From: Ridgeia piscesae | Taxonomy: Eukaryota > Annelida > Polychaeta > Sabellida > Siboglinidae | Length of the DNA stretch: 64,000 nucleotides | Assembly: GCA_025642075.2 (NCBI GenBank) | Contig: JAODUO010000584.1 | Coordinates: forward strand, 103,501 to 167,500 | Direction of reading: 5' to 3' | Shown: positions 57,701-64,000 of the stretch, one piece after another | Position numbering within the stretch: position 1 is the first letter of the stretch | Layout: each line of letters begins with the position of its first letter | Notes under the pieces: generated by a model | Database searches by the model: none | What the model saw: the letters and a program-made list of their open reading frames with translations, nothing else | Told to the model about the DNA's origin: nothing | Translations under genes and position numbers: made by a program

Positions 57701-59146
57701 AAAAACAATCTTAAGTCTGCTGTAAGCTTAACAGAGTAAATACTTTATATAAGTTTGTAAAATAATCAGTGTGTTTGTTTCTAGTTTGCCTTCCATCGAC
57801 CGGAGTTCTCACTGCTGAAGACGTCGGTGATGATGATAGGCGAGTTTGAGTTTGACAGTGTCTTCTTCACTAACTCGAATGAACACGGGGATAAGCTGTA
57901 CTACCCAGGGGTATCGTATGCCATCTTCGTCGTCTTTCTCGTTCTCATGGCCATCCTCGTCACCAACCTGTTGGTCGGTCTCGCTGTCGATGACATCAAA
58001 GCCGTGCAGGAACAGGCAGTCCTCAAGAGACTGGCTATGCAGGTATGACTAGTGATGATTTTGAATTTTAATTGGGTGACATGTTGATTTAGTTAAATTT
58101 CTGTCACAATTGGCTGCTCGACAGCAATTACCACATTATCAGGGGGTCTTACCTTCTTTATGTTATTTCTTATACAGTATAATGTATTTAGCATAAGTTT
58201 GTTGTGTATTTGTGTTATTTTTTCAGTGTTTGATGTGGATATACTGTAGAACCCGTCATTTAAGACCCCCCCATCAAATCGGAGTGGAGCGGTCTTAAAA
58301 GAGGGGTGGTCTCTCGTGAGGGGTTTGGTTATTTTGATGTTTTGGATTAATTCATACATTTACGCATATCATAATAAGTAATGTCCATATAGCATGACAA
58401 AAAGCTAAGAAGTAAAATACACACTAGAAAAATACAATTAGACGACACATTAACAACAACAAAATTATCTATTCTGTTTATTTTATGTGTAACATGTTTC
58501 AGTATAAGTTTAATTTTTTTATTATATTATCTGATAAAAAGTATCCTCATTTTTAATAGTTTTTTAATAATATCTGATAAAAAATATTCTCATTTAATTA
58601 TTTGTTATTAAAATTGTCAAATTCAGTCTGAGGGCTAAAAAGTGCTGCCACCTCACGGCGTCTGGGTAATCACACCGCGGTCGCCCTTTTTTGGTGTTTC
58701 CAGCGACGCAAAATGACCTTTTACTTTCTGATCTAATCATGAAAAAGACCTCTTACAGCCGTGAAACTTTCCCACTAATAACTCATATTACATATGCACA
58801 TGCTAGGTCATAAAATAAAATCATAAAAATTCTTGTGAAGAATAAAATCCACAAATGAAAATCGTGATAAACAATATATAGTCGACATCGCCGGCAGCGG
58901 TTACGTGCAGGCCATAGATTACTGGGGGTGATAAACGTGGTATCGTAAACTATCCTAAACTAACCTAAAACTTAGCCTAAGTTTCTCAACTTAATCATAC
59001 ACAATATGGATATTACAGTAATCACAGAGCTATGTGTAGCCATCGACGATGTCGATGTCTGCCATGTCTTACCAGCGAGTTCTTGCACGAGTTTGTTTTG
59101 TGAATTTTATTTGTTTCAGCTATGTAAGTGATTTAATTTTATATCA

Positions 59147-59193
<47 letters not shown>

Positions 59194-60017
59194 AGATATG
59201 TGAGGAAAGTCTAGCGGCTGTTAGTTGTTGTTTTCATAGTTCGTTCAGAAAGTAAAAGATCGCCAAAATTAATGGTCGTTATCATGCGATTTAATGTTTT
59301 TGTGGCATTATGCAACTCTGTGCCCCGTTAGTCATGCATTTAATGAGAGTTTGTTGCCACATTTAGGTTAAAAACGTGCTGGCCACCTATCGGATGGTCG
59401 TTGGTCAGGGGTAAAATTCAAATTGCCATGGTCGCTGGTCGCGTTTGCCGGGTGGTCGTTCATGAGGGACATTTATACAGCGAAGTCGGTCAGTTAGTGA
59501 AAAAACGGTATTAAAAAGTGGGTGGTCATTAATCAGGGTGGTCGTTCATGGAGAGTTCTACTGTATTGTGAAATGTTTTGGGTGGAATAAAAACAATGTG
59601 TTAAAATAATGTATGTGATGGTTACTGACGCACCACTCACGCATGCACACACATGCACACCCATGCACATGCATGCACACCCATGTTCACGCATGCACAC
59701 GCATGTACATGCACGCATGTGCACACACACACACATATACACACACCACACACACCACACACACACACCACACACACATACACACACCACACACATGCAC
59801 CACACACACGCACACTCACATGCACACACACCACACACACCACACACACCACACATACACACACACCACACAGACACACACCAAACATACCACACCACAC
59901 GCACACGCACACGCACACGCACACACACACACATACACACACACATACAACACACACATACAACACACACAACACACATACACACACAACACACACAAAA
60001 CACACACACACACACAC

Positions 60018-60064
<47 letters not shown>

Positions 60065-60258
60065 CACACACACACACATCACACACACACACACACACAC
60101 AACACACACATACAACACACACACACATACAACACACACACACACACAACATACCACACACACACACACACAACACACAACACACACATACACACACACA
60201 CACATCACACACATACACGCACACAGCACACACACACAGCACGACACACACAACACAC

Positions 60259-60326
<68 letters not shown>

Positions 60327-60334
60327 CACCGCAC

Positions 60335-60390
<56 letters not shown>

Positions 60391-61853
60391 CACACCACAT
60401 ATACACACACACAAGCACACATCACACACATACACATACACACACATACAACACACACACATACACATACAACACACACATACACACACATACAACACAC
60501 ACACACACACACACACATACAACTTACACACACACACACATACAACACACACACATACACACACACATACAACACACACACACACATACATACACACACA
60601 CACAACACACACACAACACACAAACACACCCAAACACACACGCACGCACGCACGAACACACATGCAACACACACTCTGTGGTCCATGTTATTTATAACTT
60701 TTGATATCTACTCTAGCTACTCATCCATCTTCTGTCTGTTACAGGTGGAGCTGGCCTTAGATGTGGAGAGTATTGTGCCTCAGTTTATCCGTCGACGTTT
60801 TGTCGTCAAGTGTCGCACAATTCGACCAAATGCAAGCCGCCGTCACTGCAGTGTATTCCGCCATCTCATGGCTGAGTCTGAGTTGTCATCGGAAGCCATT
60901 GTCAAGGCACTCAATCCGGAGCTGGTAGGTTTACAAACATTACTGACTGTCACTATTATTAACTCTTGCTTTTGCTACTTAGTTGTTTTTACTTGTGTCC
61001 TTAAACCCTCTTAAACATCGAAGGCAGAGAACAGTTGACATTACCTATAGAGTCTTCTTCATCTCCTTGGTTCGTATTTAGGATGGAGCAGTGTGTTACT
61101 GTTGTTGATTGTTTAGGACGAGATGGAGCAGTGTGTTACTGGTGTTGAATGTTTAGGATTAGATGGAGCAGTGTGTTACTGGTTTTGGTTGTTTAGGACG
61201 AGATGGAGCATTGTGTTACTGGTGTTGAATGTTTAGGATTAGATGGAGCAGTGTCTTACCGTTTCTGGTTGTTTAGGACGAGATGGAGATGTGTGTTACT
61301 GTTGTTGAATGTTTAGGACGAGATGGAGCAGTGTGTAACTGTCGTTGATTGTTTAGGACGAGATGGAGCAGTGTGTTACTGGTGTTGAATGTTTAGGACA
61401 AGATGGAGCAGTGTCTTACTGTTGCTGGTTGTTTAGGATGAGATGGAGCAGTGTGTAACTGATGTTGAATGTTTAGGACGAGATGGAGCAGTGTGTTACT
61501 GTTGTTGATTGTTTAGGATGAGATGGAACAGTGAGTAACTGTTGTTGTTTGTTTAGGACGAGACAGAACAGTGAGTAACTGTTGTGGTTTGTTTAGAACG
61601 AGATAGAACAGTGAGTATCTGTTGTGGTTTGTTTAGGACGAGATAGAACAGTGAGTAACTGTTGTTGTTTGTTTAGGACGATATGGAGCAGCTTCAGGAG
61701 AACCAGGAGAAGATGATAGAGCAGATCGATACACTCAAGAAGAAGATGAAGGGCATGACTGTTCAGAACCATCGACTTGAGGAGATGCTTGTTGCCTTAT
61801 GTAAGGCACAGGGCGTTGATTGTGCAGAGGATGACTTTGCTGGTGACAAGTAG
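30715..61853 (+). CDS. TRPA1: TRPA1-type ankyrin-repeat cation channel (22 exons; frameshift in exon 5)
   Basis: A plasma-membrane, Ca2+-permeable TRP channel for thermal, irritant or other noxious stimuli in animals. Exons: 30715-30924, 35282-35447, 36541-36626, 39062-39262, 39610-39826, 40253-40346, 42318-42513, 43128-43311, 43627-43734, 44062-44150, 44433-44579, 44943-45054, 45809-45945, 49792-49910, 50306-50458, 51803-52076, 52529-52679, 53373-53504, 56953-57153, 57785-58042, 60745-60924, 61677-61853. All phases join, giving 1196 residues if one extra T in 39784-39787 is discounted. Sixteen TPLHxAA-like ankyrin motifs lie at residues of about 105-645. S1 is near 801-822, S2 858-879, S3 898-913, S4 930-947, S5 965-990, the pore GEF at 1011-1013 and S6 1037-1060; a coiled coil starts at 1139. 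The start ATG (30715) is the first in frame after a stop at 30538. As read, the frame ends at residue 280. Confidence 0.95.
30925..33850. other. TRPA1 intron 1, non-repetitive part
   Basis: AT-rich DNA without coding exons or repeats I recognise. Confidence 0.5.
33880..35281. repeat. 22-bp minisatellite in TRPA1 intron 1
   Basis: Degenerate at first (gatgttgttgtagtgtgcra), then fairly regular units of about 22 bp (gtgtgtgagtgatgttgatgca) from about 34505 to exon 2, roughly 35 units in the regular part. The variant gttgttgtagtgtgc in the array equals the real acceptor and start of exon 2. The His/Thr/Ser-rich ORFs on the minus strand come from the repeat. Confidence 0.9.
35282..35447 (+). CDS. 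TRPA1: TRPA1 exon 2 (ankyrin 1)
   Basis: Encodes [20 protein letters not shown] through VMLITSGA, with the ankyrin motif [13 protein letters not shown]. Acceptor gttgttgtag, donor gtaggt in phase 1. The first 22 nt resemble the unit of the minisatellite just upstream (about 15 of 22 bases). Confidence 0.9.
35455..36030. repeat. CA-rich microsatellite block after TRPA1 exon 2
   Basis: Starts within 10 bp of the donor. It is compound (CA)n, (CAGACA)n and (ATAC)n with a pure CA tract at 35794-35843. It is interrupted at 35635-35760 by a non-repeat segment. Confidence 0.9.
36541..36626 (+). CDS. TRPA1: TRPA1 exon 3 (ankyrin 2)
   Basis: Encodes (N)[19 protein letters not shown] and RMRLRVEGE, after attgtttcag and before gtggga. 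The [11 protein letters not shown] motif is typical of invertebrate TRPA1. Confidence 0.9.
37488..37925 (+). mobile_element. CR1/jockey LINE 3' end, copy B (TRPA1 intron 3)
   Basis: Equivalent to 23865-24316 of the longer copy: [20 protein letters not shown], then [15 protein letters not shown] and a 3' end ctctaggtggcaatcttgtt with a short tail. It is 5'-truncated at aaaactcagg. Confidence 0.85.
38648..38880. repeat. dispersed repeat, copy 2 (TRPA1 intron 3)
   Basis: Shares ttatagcagttgactt, tagctactgcat and tttcattggctgagctt with 7079-7265. Confidence 0.5.
39062..39262 (+). CDS. TRPA1: TRPA1 exon 4 (ankyrin 3)
   Basis: Sixty-seven codons, [20 protein letters not shown] through CKGVNVE, with [20 protein letters not shown]. 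Phase 0/0. Confidence 0.93.
39610..39826 (+). pseudogene. TRPA1: TRPA1 exon 5 with +1 frameshift (ankyrins 4-5)
   Basis: Reads [20 protein letters not shown] through [12 protein letters not shown] and then meets TGA at once. The exon is 217 nt, one more than phase 0 to 0 allows. The extra base is in the run tttt at 39784-39787; past it, the +1 frame continues as DAAERQAGWVAVQQ, matching the family, up to the donor. The donor is GC-type (cag/gcaagt). This is either a real null allele, an assembly error in a homopolymer or a polymorphism. I mark the exon as broken, not the whole gene, because all other exons are intact. Confidence 0.75.
39994..40058. repeat. (TA)n microsatellite, TRPA1 intron 5
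   Basis: Pure AT run about 195 bp before exon 6. Confidence 0.9.
40253..40346 (+). CDS. TRPA1: TRPA1 exon 6 (ankyrin 6)
   Basis: Encodes [20 protein letters not shown] through ILIDK plus one base. It joins in phase with the repaired reading of exon 5, not with the literal one. Confidence 0.93.
40570..40725. repeat. TG-rich duplicated block, TRPA1 intron 6
   Basis: Contains gtgtataatatgtataatgt and gcgagtgtgtataatgtgag, each twice, 70 bp apart. It is a tandem duplication within a TG microsatellite. Confidence 0.8.
41268..41358. repeat. 8-bp tandem repeat (aacacatc)n
   Basis: About eleven uninterrupted copies in TRPA1 intron 6. Confidence 0.92.
41796..42210 (+). mobile_element. CR1/jockey LINE 3' end, copy C (TRPA1 intron 6)
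   Basis: Same 3' region as copies at 23850-24316 and 37488-37925, truncated at nearly the same point. It lacks a stretch after NEWNRLS. Its 3' end is 107 bp from exon 7, and a second tail fragment (ggcaatcttgttaaatcttg) lies at 42281-42306, eleven bases from the exon. Confidence 0.85.
42318..42513 (+). CDS. TRPA1: TRPA1 exon 7 (ankyrins 7-8)
   Basis: Encodes (G)[19 protein letters not shown] through [20 protein letters not shown]. The acceptor gttacttgcag is preceded by a LINE tail (42281-42306). Confidence 0.95.
43128..43311 (+). CDS. TRPA1: TRPA1 exon 8 (ankyrins 9-10)
   Basis: Encodes (R)[19 protein letters not shown] through [18 protein letters not shown]. Acceptor tctttgcag, donor gtaagt. 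Confidence 0.95.
43627..43734 (+). CDS. TRPA1: TRPA1 exon 9 (ankyrin 11)
   Basis: Thirty-six codons, [20 protein letters not shown] through FVPCVQ, with [11 protein letters not shown]. Confidence 0.95.
44062..44150 (+). CDS. TRPA1: TRPA1 exon 10 (ankyrin 12)
   Basis: Encodes [20 protein letters not shown] and HLAAKNGKT, ending in phase 2. A CA microsatellite starts about 50 bp after the donor. Confidence 0.95.
44201..44292. repeat. CA microsatellite, TRPA1 intron 10
   Basis: Compound (CA)n with cccca interruptions. Confidence 0.9.
44433..44579 (+). CDS. TRPA1: TRPA1 exon 11 (ankyrin 13)
   Basis: Encodes (K)[19 protein letters not shown] through DARANVEA, with [17 protein letters not shown]. 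The [18 protein letters not shown] block is highly conserved in invertebrate TRPA1. Confidence 0.95.
44943..45054 (+). CDS. TRPA1: TRPA1 exon 12 (ankyrin 14)
   Basis: Encodes (R)[19 protein letters not shown] through PIDPLDRTR. The donor is gtaggt after tagg, fixed by the phase of exon 13. Confidence 0.94.
45487..45698. repeat. three (TA)n tracts, TRPA1 intron 12
   Basis: AT tracts at 45487-45543, 45561-45618 and 45653-45698, ending about 110 bp before exon 13. Confidence 0.9.
45809..45945 (+). CDS. TRPA1: TRPA1 exon 13 (ankyrins 15-16)
   Basis: Encodes [20 protein letters not shown] through [11 protein letters not shown], ending in phase 2. This is the end of the ankyrin domain. Confidence 0.95.
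46078..46555. repeat. 20-bp minisatellite, TRPA1 intron 13
   Basis: The first eight or nine units (ctccaccctccatctacaat) are near perfect. They then grade into diverged variants such as ctccgtctacaat to 46555. The long Ser/Thr/Pro ORFs here are repeat artefacts. Confidence 0.92.
46560..46920 (+). mobile_element. LINE 3' end (CR1/L2-like), TRPA1 intron 13
   Basis: Encodes, across frameshifts, [14 protein letters not shown] (46652-46693) and [16 protein letters not shown], the usual end of CR1/L2-type RT ORFs. It then has an untranslated 3' end and an (att)n tail. It is 5'-truncated. Confidence 0.75.
46925..47335 (-). mobile_element. Penelope-like element fragment A (GIY-YIG region)
   Basis: The minus-strand ORF 47010-47252 contains [20 protein letters not shown] and EAIWIRK, typical of the C-terminal GIY-YIG endonuclease of Penelope-like elements. 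No RT part is seen, so it is truncated and probably dead. Confidence 0.65.
47402..47745 (-). mobile_element. tRNA-derived SINE, copy 3 (TRPA1 intron 13)
   Basis: Complement of the SINE at 13267 and 19818. It has tail gtaaaggtgagttcttata at the left, aaagcgctttacactttac, ccaccactgtctgtagcc, and the B-box complement ggattcaaaccggg near 47680. The complement of the head (ctctacccctgaaccact) at the right has one unit only. Confidence 0.8.
47873..49566 (-). mobile_element. Penelope-like fragment B with inverted partial copy
   Basis: Outer parts 47873-47975 and 49282-49415 read continuously once the MITE between them is removed, and match fragment A in order (gttgactt, atgacgtcat, ccagatggcctcctttattt). 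From about 49418 to 49566 the sequence turns round: it is the complement of 47873-47970 and of 46958-47010. The inverted partial copy at one end is a common Penelope insertion form. Confidence 0.55.
47976..49281. mobile_element. TA-type MITE, copy 2 (1306 bp)
   Basis: Flanked by TA on both sides, with inverted ends cagtggaacccctca and tgaggggttccactg (14 of 15). No transposase. The interior shares cgacaccgcgataaaatatc and cacggtaatctacggcctgc with copy 1 at 7772, and a longer stretch (gacgccgtgaggtggcagca) with copy 3. Confidence 0.85.
49792..49910 (+). CDS. TRPA1: TRPA1 exon 14 (pre-S1 linker)
   Basis: Encodes (K)[19 protein letters not shown] through [11 protein letters not shown]. It is the start of the allosteric linker between ankyrins and membrane domain; TPMRKLI is a family landmark. 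Confidence 0.94.
50306..50458 (+). CDS. TRPA1: TRPA1 exon 15 (pre-S1 linker)
   Basis: Encodes (D)[19 protein letters not shown] through [13 protein letters not shown] and DTLSTA. The donor is gtcagt after agcaa; a GC donor three bases earlier (aca/gcaagt) is ruled out by phase. It holds the only Cys of the linker (NKC). Confidence 0.9.
50459..51802. other. TRPA1 intron 15
   Basis: Contains a LINE-like 3' end at about 51080-51215 (listed separately). The rest shows no recognised feature. Confidence 0.5.
51060..51215 (+). mobile_element. LINE-like 3' tail (attcttattcttatt)
   Basis: The sequence aatttccctgcagggattaa followed by ataaagtattcttattctta is the style of 3' end found on L2/Rex-type LINEs and SINEs that borrow them. 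No coding part is visible. Confidence 0.45.
51803..52076 (+). CDS. TRPA1: TRPA1 exon 16 (linker end and S1)
   Basis: Encodes (S)[19 protein letters not shown] through [14 protein letters not shown], then the S1 segment [20 protein letters not shown], ending in phase 2. Confidence 0.94.
52378..52455 (+). mobile_element. LINE 3' tail related to 46835-46920
   Basis: Shares the order ggttttgt, gattt..tgaggat.ttgg, cataa and a final tta-rich tail with the CR1/L2-like end at 46835-46920. Short and diverged. Confidence 0.35.
52529..52679 (+). CDS. TRPA1: TRPA1 exon 17 (S1-S2 loop and S2)
   Basis: Encodes (K)[19 protein letters not shown], an extracellular loop with an NST glycosylation sequon, then S2, [20 protein letters not shown]. 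Confidence 0.92.
52925..53372. repeat. degenerate minisatellite, TRPA1 intron 17
   Basis: Units of about 50-60 bp, built from gttgttggttgttgatgtag and atctataatgttgtggatct. The last two are the most alike. The array runs directly into exon 18, whose acceptor and first bases (gttgttgtag / atcttcc) recur within it. Confidence 0.75.
53373..53504 (+). CDS. TRPA1: TRPA1 exon 18 (S3)
   Basis: Forty-four codons, [20 protein letters not shown] then [11 protein letters not shown] (S3) through TGIRM. It matches the IFQ...YF....N.LEW pattern of the family. The acceptor gttgttgtag is repeated in the upstream minisatellite. Confidence 0.95.
53638..56175. repeat. 54-bp minisatellite, about 47 units, TRPA1 intron 18
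   Basis: Unit: accgtattgtcccttataga, cacgcagtatgttttactat, caaacatcaaacat. Variants (ccctaatag/cccttatag/ctcttatag; actatcaa/acaatcaa/accatcaa; aatcatc/aacatc) are arranged in larger blocks that repeat, such as 53790-54090 and 54370-54640. Since 54 is divisible by 3, both strands stay open over long distances (a 401-residue ORF on + and a 367-residue ORF on -). These are not genes. Confidence 0.95.
56180..56952. other. TRPA1 intron 18, part after the minisatellite
   Basis: No recognised repeat or exon up to the acceptor gtgttgtag before exon 19. Confidence 0.45.
56953..57153 (+). CDS. TRPA1: TRPA1 exon 19 (S4-S5)
   Basis: Encodes [20 protein letters not shown] (S4), then [18 protein letters not shown] (S4-S5 linker) and the S5 segment [20 protein letters not shown]. 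Confidence 0.96.
57785..58042 (+). CDS. TRPA1: TRPA1 exon 20 (pore and S6)
   Basis: Encodes the pore helix [19 protein letters not shown], whose GEF takes the place of GDI in human TRPA1 as selectivity region. It also encodes S6, [20 protein letters not shown], and the TRP-like helix [18 protein letters not shown]. Confidence 0.97.
58244..59563. mobile_element. TA-type MITE, copy 3 (inverted, 1320 bp)
   Basis: Flanked by TA (58242-58243 and 59564-59565). Its interior is in reverse orientation to copy 2: ctgccacctcacggcgtc complements gacgccgtgaggtggcag. Ends are diverged (ctgtagaacccgtc and gagagttctactg). It contains a (TG)n tract at about 59149-59184. Confidence 0.8.
59640..60670. repeat. 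CA-rich array of about 1 kb, TRPA1 intron 20
   Basis: Compound (CA)n, (CACACAA)n and (ATACAC)n ending about 75 bp before exon 21. Very long Thr/His and Cys/Val ORFs on both strands are repeat artefacts. Confidence 0.95.
60745..60924 (+). CDS. TRPA1: TRPA1 exon 21 (C-terminal domain)
   Basis: Sixty codons, [20 protein letters not shown] through [11 protein letters not shown]. The first residues continue the [10 protein letters not shown] motif of the family. Confidence 0.95.
61077..61691. repeat. 40-bp minisatellite in TRPA1 intron 21
   Basis: About fifteen 40-bp units (gtttaggacgagatggagca then gtgtgttactggtgttgaat). Each contains tttag/gacgagatggagcag, almost identical to the true acceptor and first 15 bases of exon 22 (tttag/GACGATATGGAGCAG). 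The last unit runs into the exon. Confidence 0.95.
61677..61853 (+). CDS. TRPA1: TRPA1 exon 22 (coiled coil, stop)
   Basis: Fifty-eight codons, [20 protein letters not shown] and on to DDFAGDK with stop TAG. Heptad-like Leu/Ile/Met spacing suggests the tetramer coiled coil. The first five codons (DDMEQ) are also present, as DEMEQ, in each unit of the upstream minisatellite. Confidence 0.92.
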   Translation, partial: DDMEQLQENQEKMIEQIDTLKKKMKGMTVQNHRLEEMLVALCKAQGVDCAEDDFAGDK

Positions 61854-63367
61854 GAACGTGGGAACCAGTACGAACAAGTTGAAACCAGTTAGGACCAATT
61901 AGGACCCAGGTGGAACCAACAAGAACCAGTTACAACCAGTATGAACAGTTGGTAATCAGTTGGAACACGTTGGGAACAAGTAGATACTTAATTCTTGAAT
62001 CAAATTTTTTCATTCTCTTAGCTGACTAATCTGTATATATTGTGGTTACAATGTTACGGTCTTGTGAGATCTCATTCAACTAGTCAGTCATTCTGAGAAT
62101 ATTATAATCAAACTGACCTTCCTACCCTGGCACTGAGAGTGATCACTGCTAGGGTGCTCGTGGTTCGTTTATGTAACAAATTGAGATGGGACCGACATAA
62201 CGTGATTTCTGAGTCCCCAGTGTCGACAGGGAGAAGGGAATGGAGGGAGAGATTTGATGTGTAGTGTAGACAACAAGTGGTGTGTTTCTAAACCTGTCTG
62301 GTGAAATGAAATATTTCATGATGACACCATCATAAGTTGTCAGAGAAGCTCACGTTTTGTGCCACAATATTAACCACTGTTAGAGTTATACTTAATGCTT
62401 TTAATATGTATAGTTTATACTTAATGTGTAATGTAAGCACTGATAACAATGTTGTTCTTTGAGTTTTAGGAAGTAACATATTTGAAAAATGTATATCTTA
62501 TATTTGAGCAAATACATTACTGATAGAATCAGTAAATGTTAAGAACAGTAAGAGAACATAAAATCAGTGCAGCCATTTGTATGTTTCGTAATTTACTGGC
62601 AGCAAAATAGAACCATTTGGTTGCTATTTATTTACTGTTTTACAACTCAAATAATATAACTATTTACAACTTTTCTTGGATGTAATTCATATTTAATGGA
62701 TATAGTTGTGAGTAACGTAGTATTTTGTATGATGGTACTAATTGAATGTGTTTGCCTACAGATTTGTGGTGGAGTATTTACAAAGGTTTTATGTCCATAT
62801 GATGCTGTTGGTTACCTTAAATAATGTCTTACATTGTGCAACGAATGTAATAGAGCCACTAGTTTTATATTTCTGACACTATTGTACATGGATTCACTTA
62901 TTTTACTTCATATAAGTAGTGTGTCTCTGTGATATGTTTGTCAACTTATTGTCAAAATATGTATACAAAATGTATAGGTAGTTTAATCTGTCCTGCATAC
63001 TATTTAGGGGAGCAGCACTAATTGATACTGTGACAGATGATATCTATTTTTCTAGAAAGATATCCACATAATTATTTTCAGAAGTAATAACATTGATGTT
63101 TTCTCACGTTGATTAACTGCACTCAGGGAATACGTCTTTAGCCTCAAGATGATTTAATTTTAGCGTATTGATTTGTGTACCTTTTTCAACTTTATGTGCT
63201 AATGAACATGTATGTTAAAAAACGACAATTATGGCATCTGAGCACTTGTTACTCAATGTAAATATATTTGTAGAGTTATTGTTAGCACAACTAATTGCAT
63301 TTGCTATGACAAAAGCTTAACTGTAATGTGTTGTGTAAATACATTATGCACATAACTGTGATAACCT

Positions 63368-63433
<66 letters not shown>

Positions 63434-63446
63434 GTATATATAAATA

Positions 63447-63498
<52 letters not shown>

Positions 63499-64000
63499 AT
63501 TATGTAACGGTGGAAGTAAATGACACAGTGGACCATTCACTGTGATAATCCTGCATTGGTATTGCAAGGTCTAGGCCAGAAGACGCACCAGAATCTCAGT
63601 AAGACTGATAAAAAGGACCATATATCTCCCTGTATCATGTAACATTCTGTCTAGTTATAGGTGGACATTTTGTAATGAAGAAGATACTATTTTCGATACC
63701 ATTACATCACGCGGAGAACATGTGGTGTTTTTATAATATACAGTTTTGTGATGTCAATCTATTCCTGGGTTAGGTGAGAGCTGACATTATAAACCAGAGG
63801 AAATATCATCATTGCCTTCGAAACATGATACAGGTATCCATTGCTGCTGGGTTTTAAACTGTCTGTGTGGAACACATTATACTGAAATATACACAAGAGA
63901 TAACATTGTGATATTTACGGTCTTAACAGCAACGTATGTGTCACCGAATTTGCATGTTGTGGTATTTTGACATATTATATTTAATAAATCTGTTGGTATG
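61854..64000. other. TRPA1 3' flank, probably 3' UTR
   Basis: AT-rich, with no exon recognised. It contains two long (TA)n tracts (63369-63428 and 63452-63495) and an AATAAA at 63983-63988 near the window end. How far the transcript extends cannot be told. Confidence 0.4.
63369..63495. repeat. (TA)n microsatellite pair
   Basis: Two AT tracts separated by ataatatgtatatataaata. Confidence 0.9.

Noticed and set aside
59609..61014. Several 350-450-residue ORFs
   Set aside because: CA-repeat translations; only the end of one overlaps the true TRPA1 exon 21, in frame by chance after the repeat.

Overview
This window is animal nuclear DNA. It has GT-AG introns, long AT-rich introns, many microsatellites and minisatellites, and a mixed set of SINEs, LINEs, a Penelope-like element, Gypsy-type elements and terminal-inverted-repeat transposons. 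Two multi-exon genes lie head to tail on the + strand. The protein sequences look like those of an invertebrate bilaterian. A mollusc or other lophotrochozoan is my best guess from the ankyrin/TRPA1 sequence style and the repeat mix, but this is inference and I cannot name a species.

Gene 1 (771-16009) is homogentisate 1,2-dioxygenase (HGD), an enzyme of tyrosine and phenylalanine breakdown. Fourteen exons join in phase into 435 codons that match the family from the N-terminal YLSGFG motif to the natural stop. Only the tiny first coding exon is missing, probably upstream of the window. Gene 2 (30715-61853) is a TRPA1-type ankyrin-repeat cation channel. Twenty-two exons join in phase into about 1196 residues, with 16 visible ankyrin motifs, six membrane segments, a GEF pore motif and a C-terminal coiled coil. 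The one defect is a single extra T in exon 5, which breaks the frame. The two genes have no obvious functional link.

Layout: 1-770 is unassigned upstream DNA. HGD fills 771-16009, and its introns hold a 44-bp minisatellite, a 1.8-kb TG-rich array, two TTAA-flanked MITEs, one TA-type MITE and a SINE. The intergenic region 16010-30300 is unassigned DNA to 19.8 kb. It then holds a SINE with an amplified head, a 1.34-kb inverted-repeat element, a Gypsy fragment split by a CR1/jockey-type LINE, a decayed endonuclease-RT LINE and a second Gypsy fragment. A CG-rich stretch at 30340-30925 carries the TRPA1 start. TRPA1 introns hold a 22-bp minisatellite, CR1 3' ends, a nested Penelope/MITE/SINE cluster, a 54-bp minisatellite of roughly 47 units, a third TA-type MITE, a 1-kb CA array and a 40-bp minisatellite.

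The most unusual pattern is that several intronic minisatellites run right up to an exon, and their unit contains a copy of that exon's 3' splice site plus its first codons. HGD exon 3 and TRPA1 exon 22 are clear cases; TRPA1 exons 2 and 18 are weaker ones. Dozens of near-identical decoy acceptors therefore sit directly upstream of the true one.
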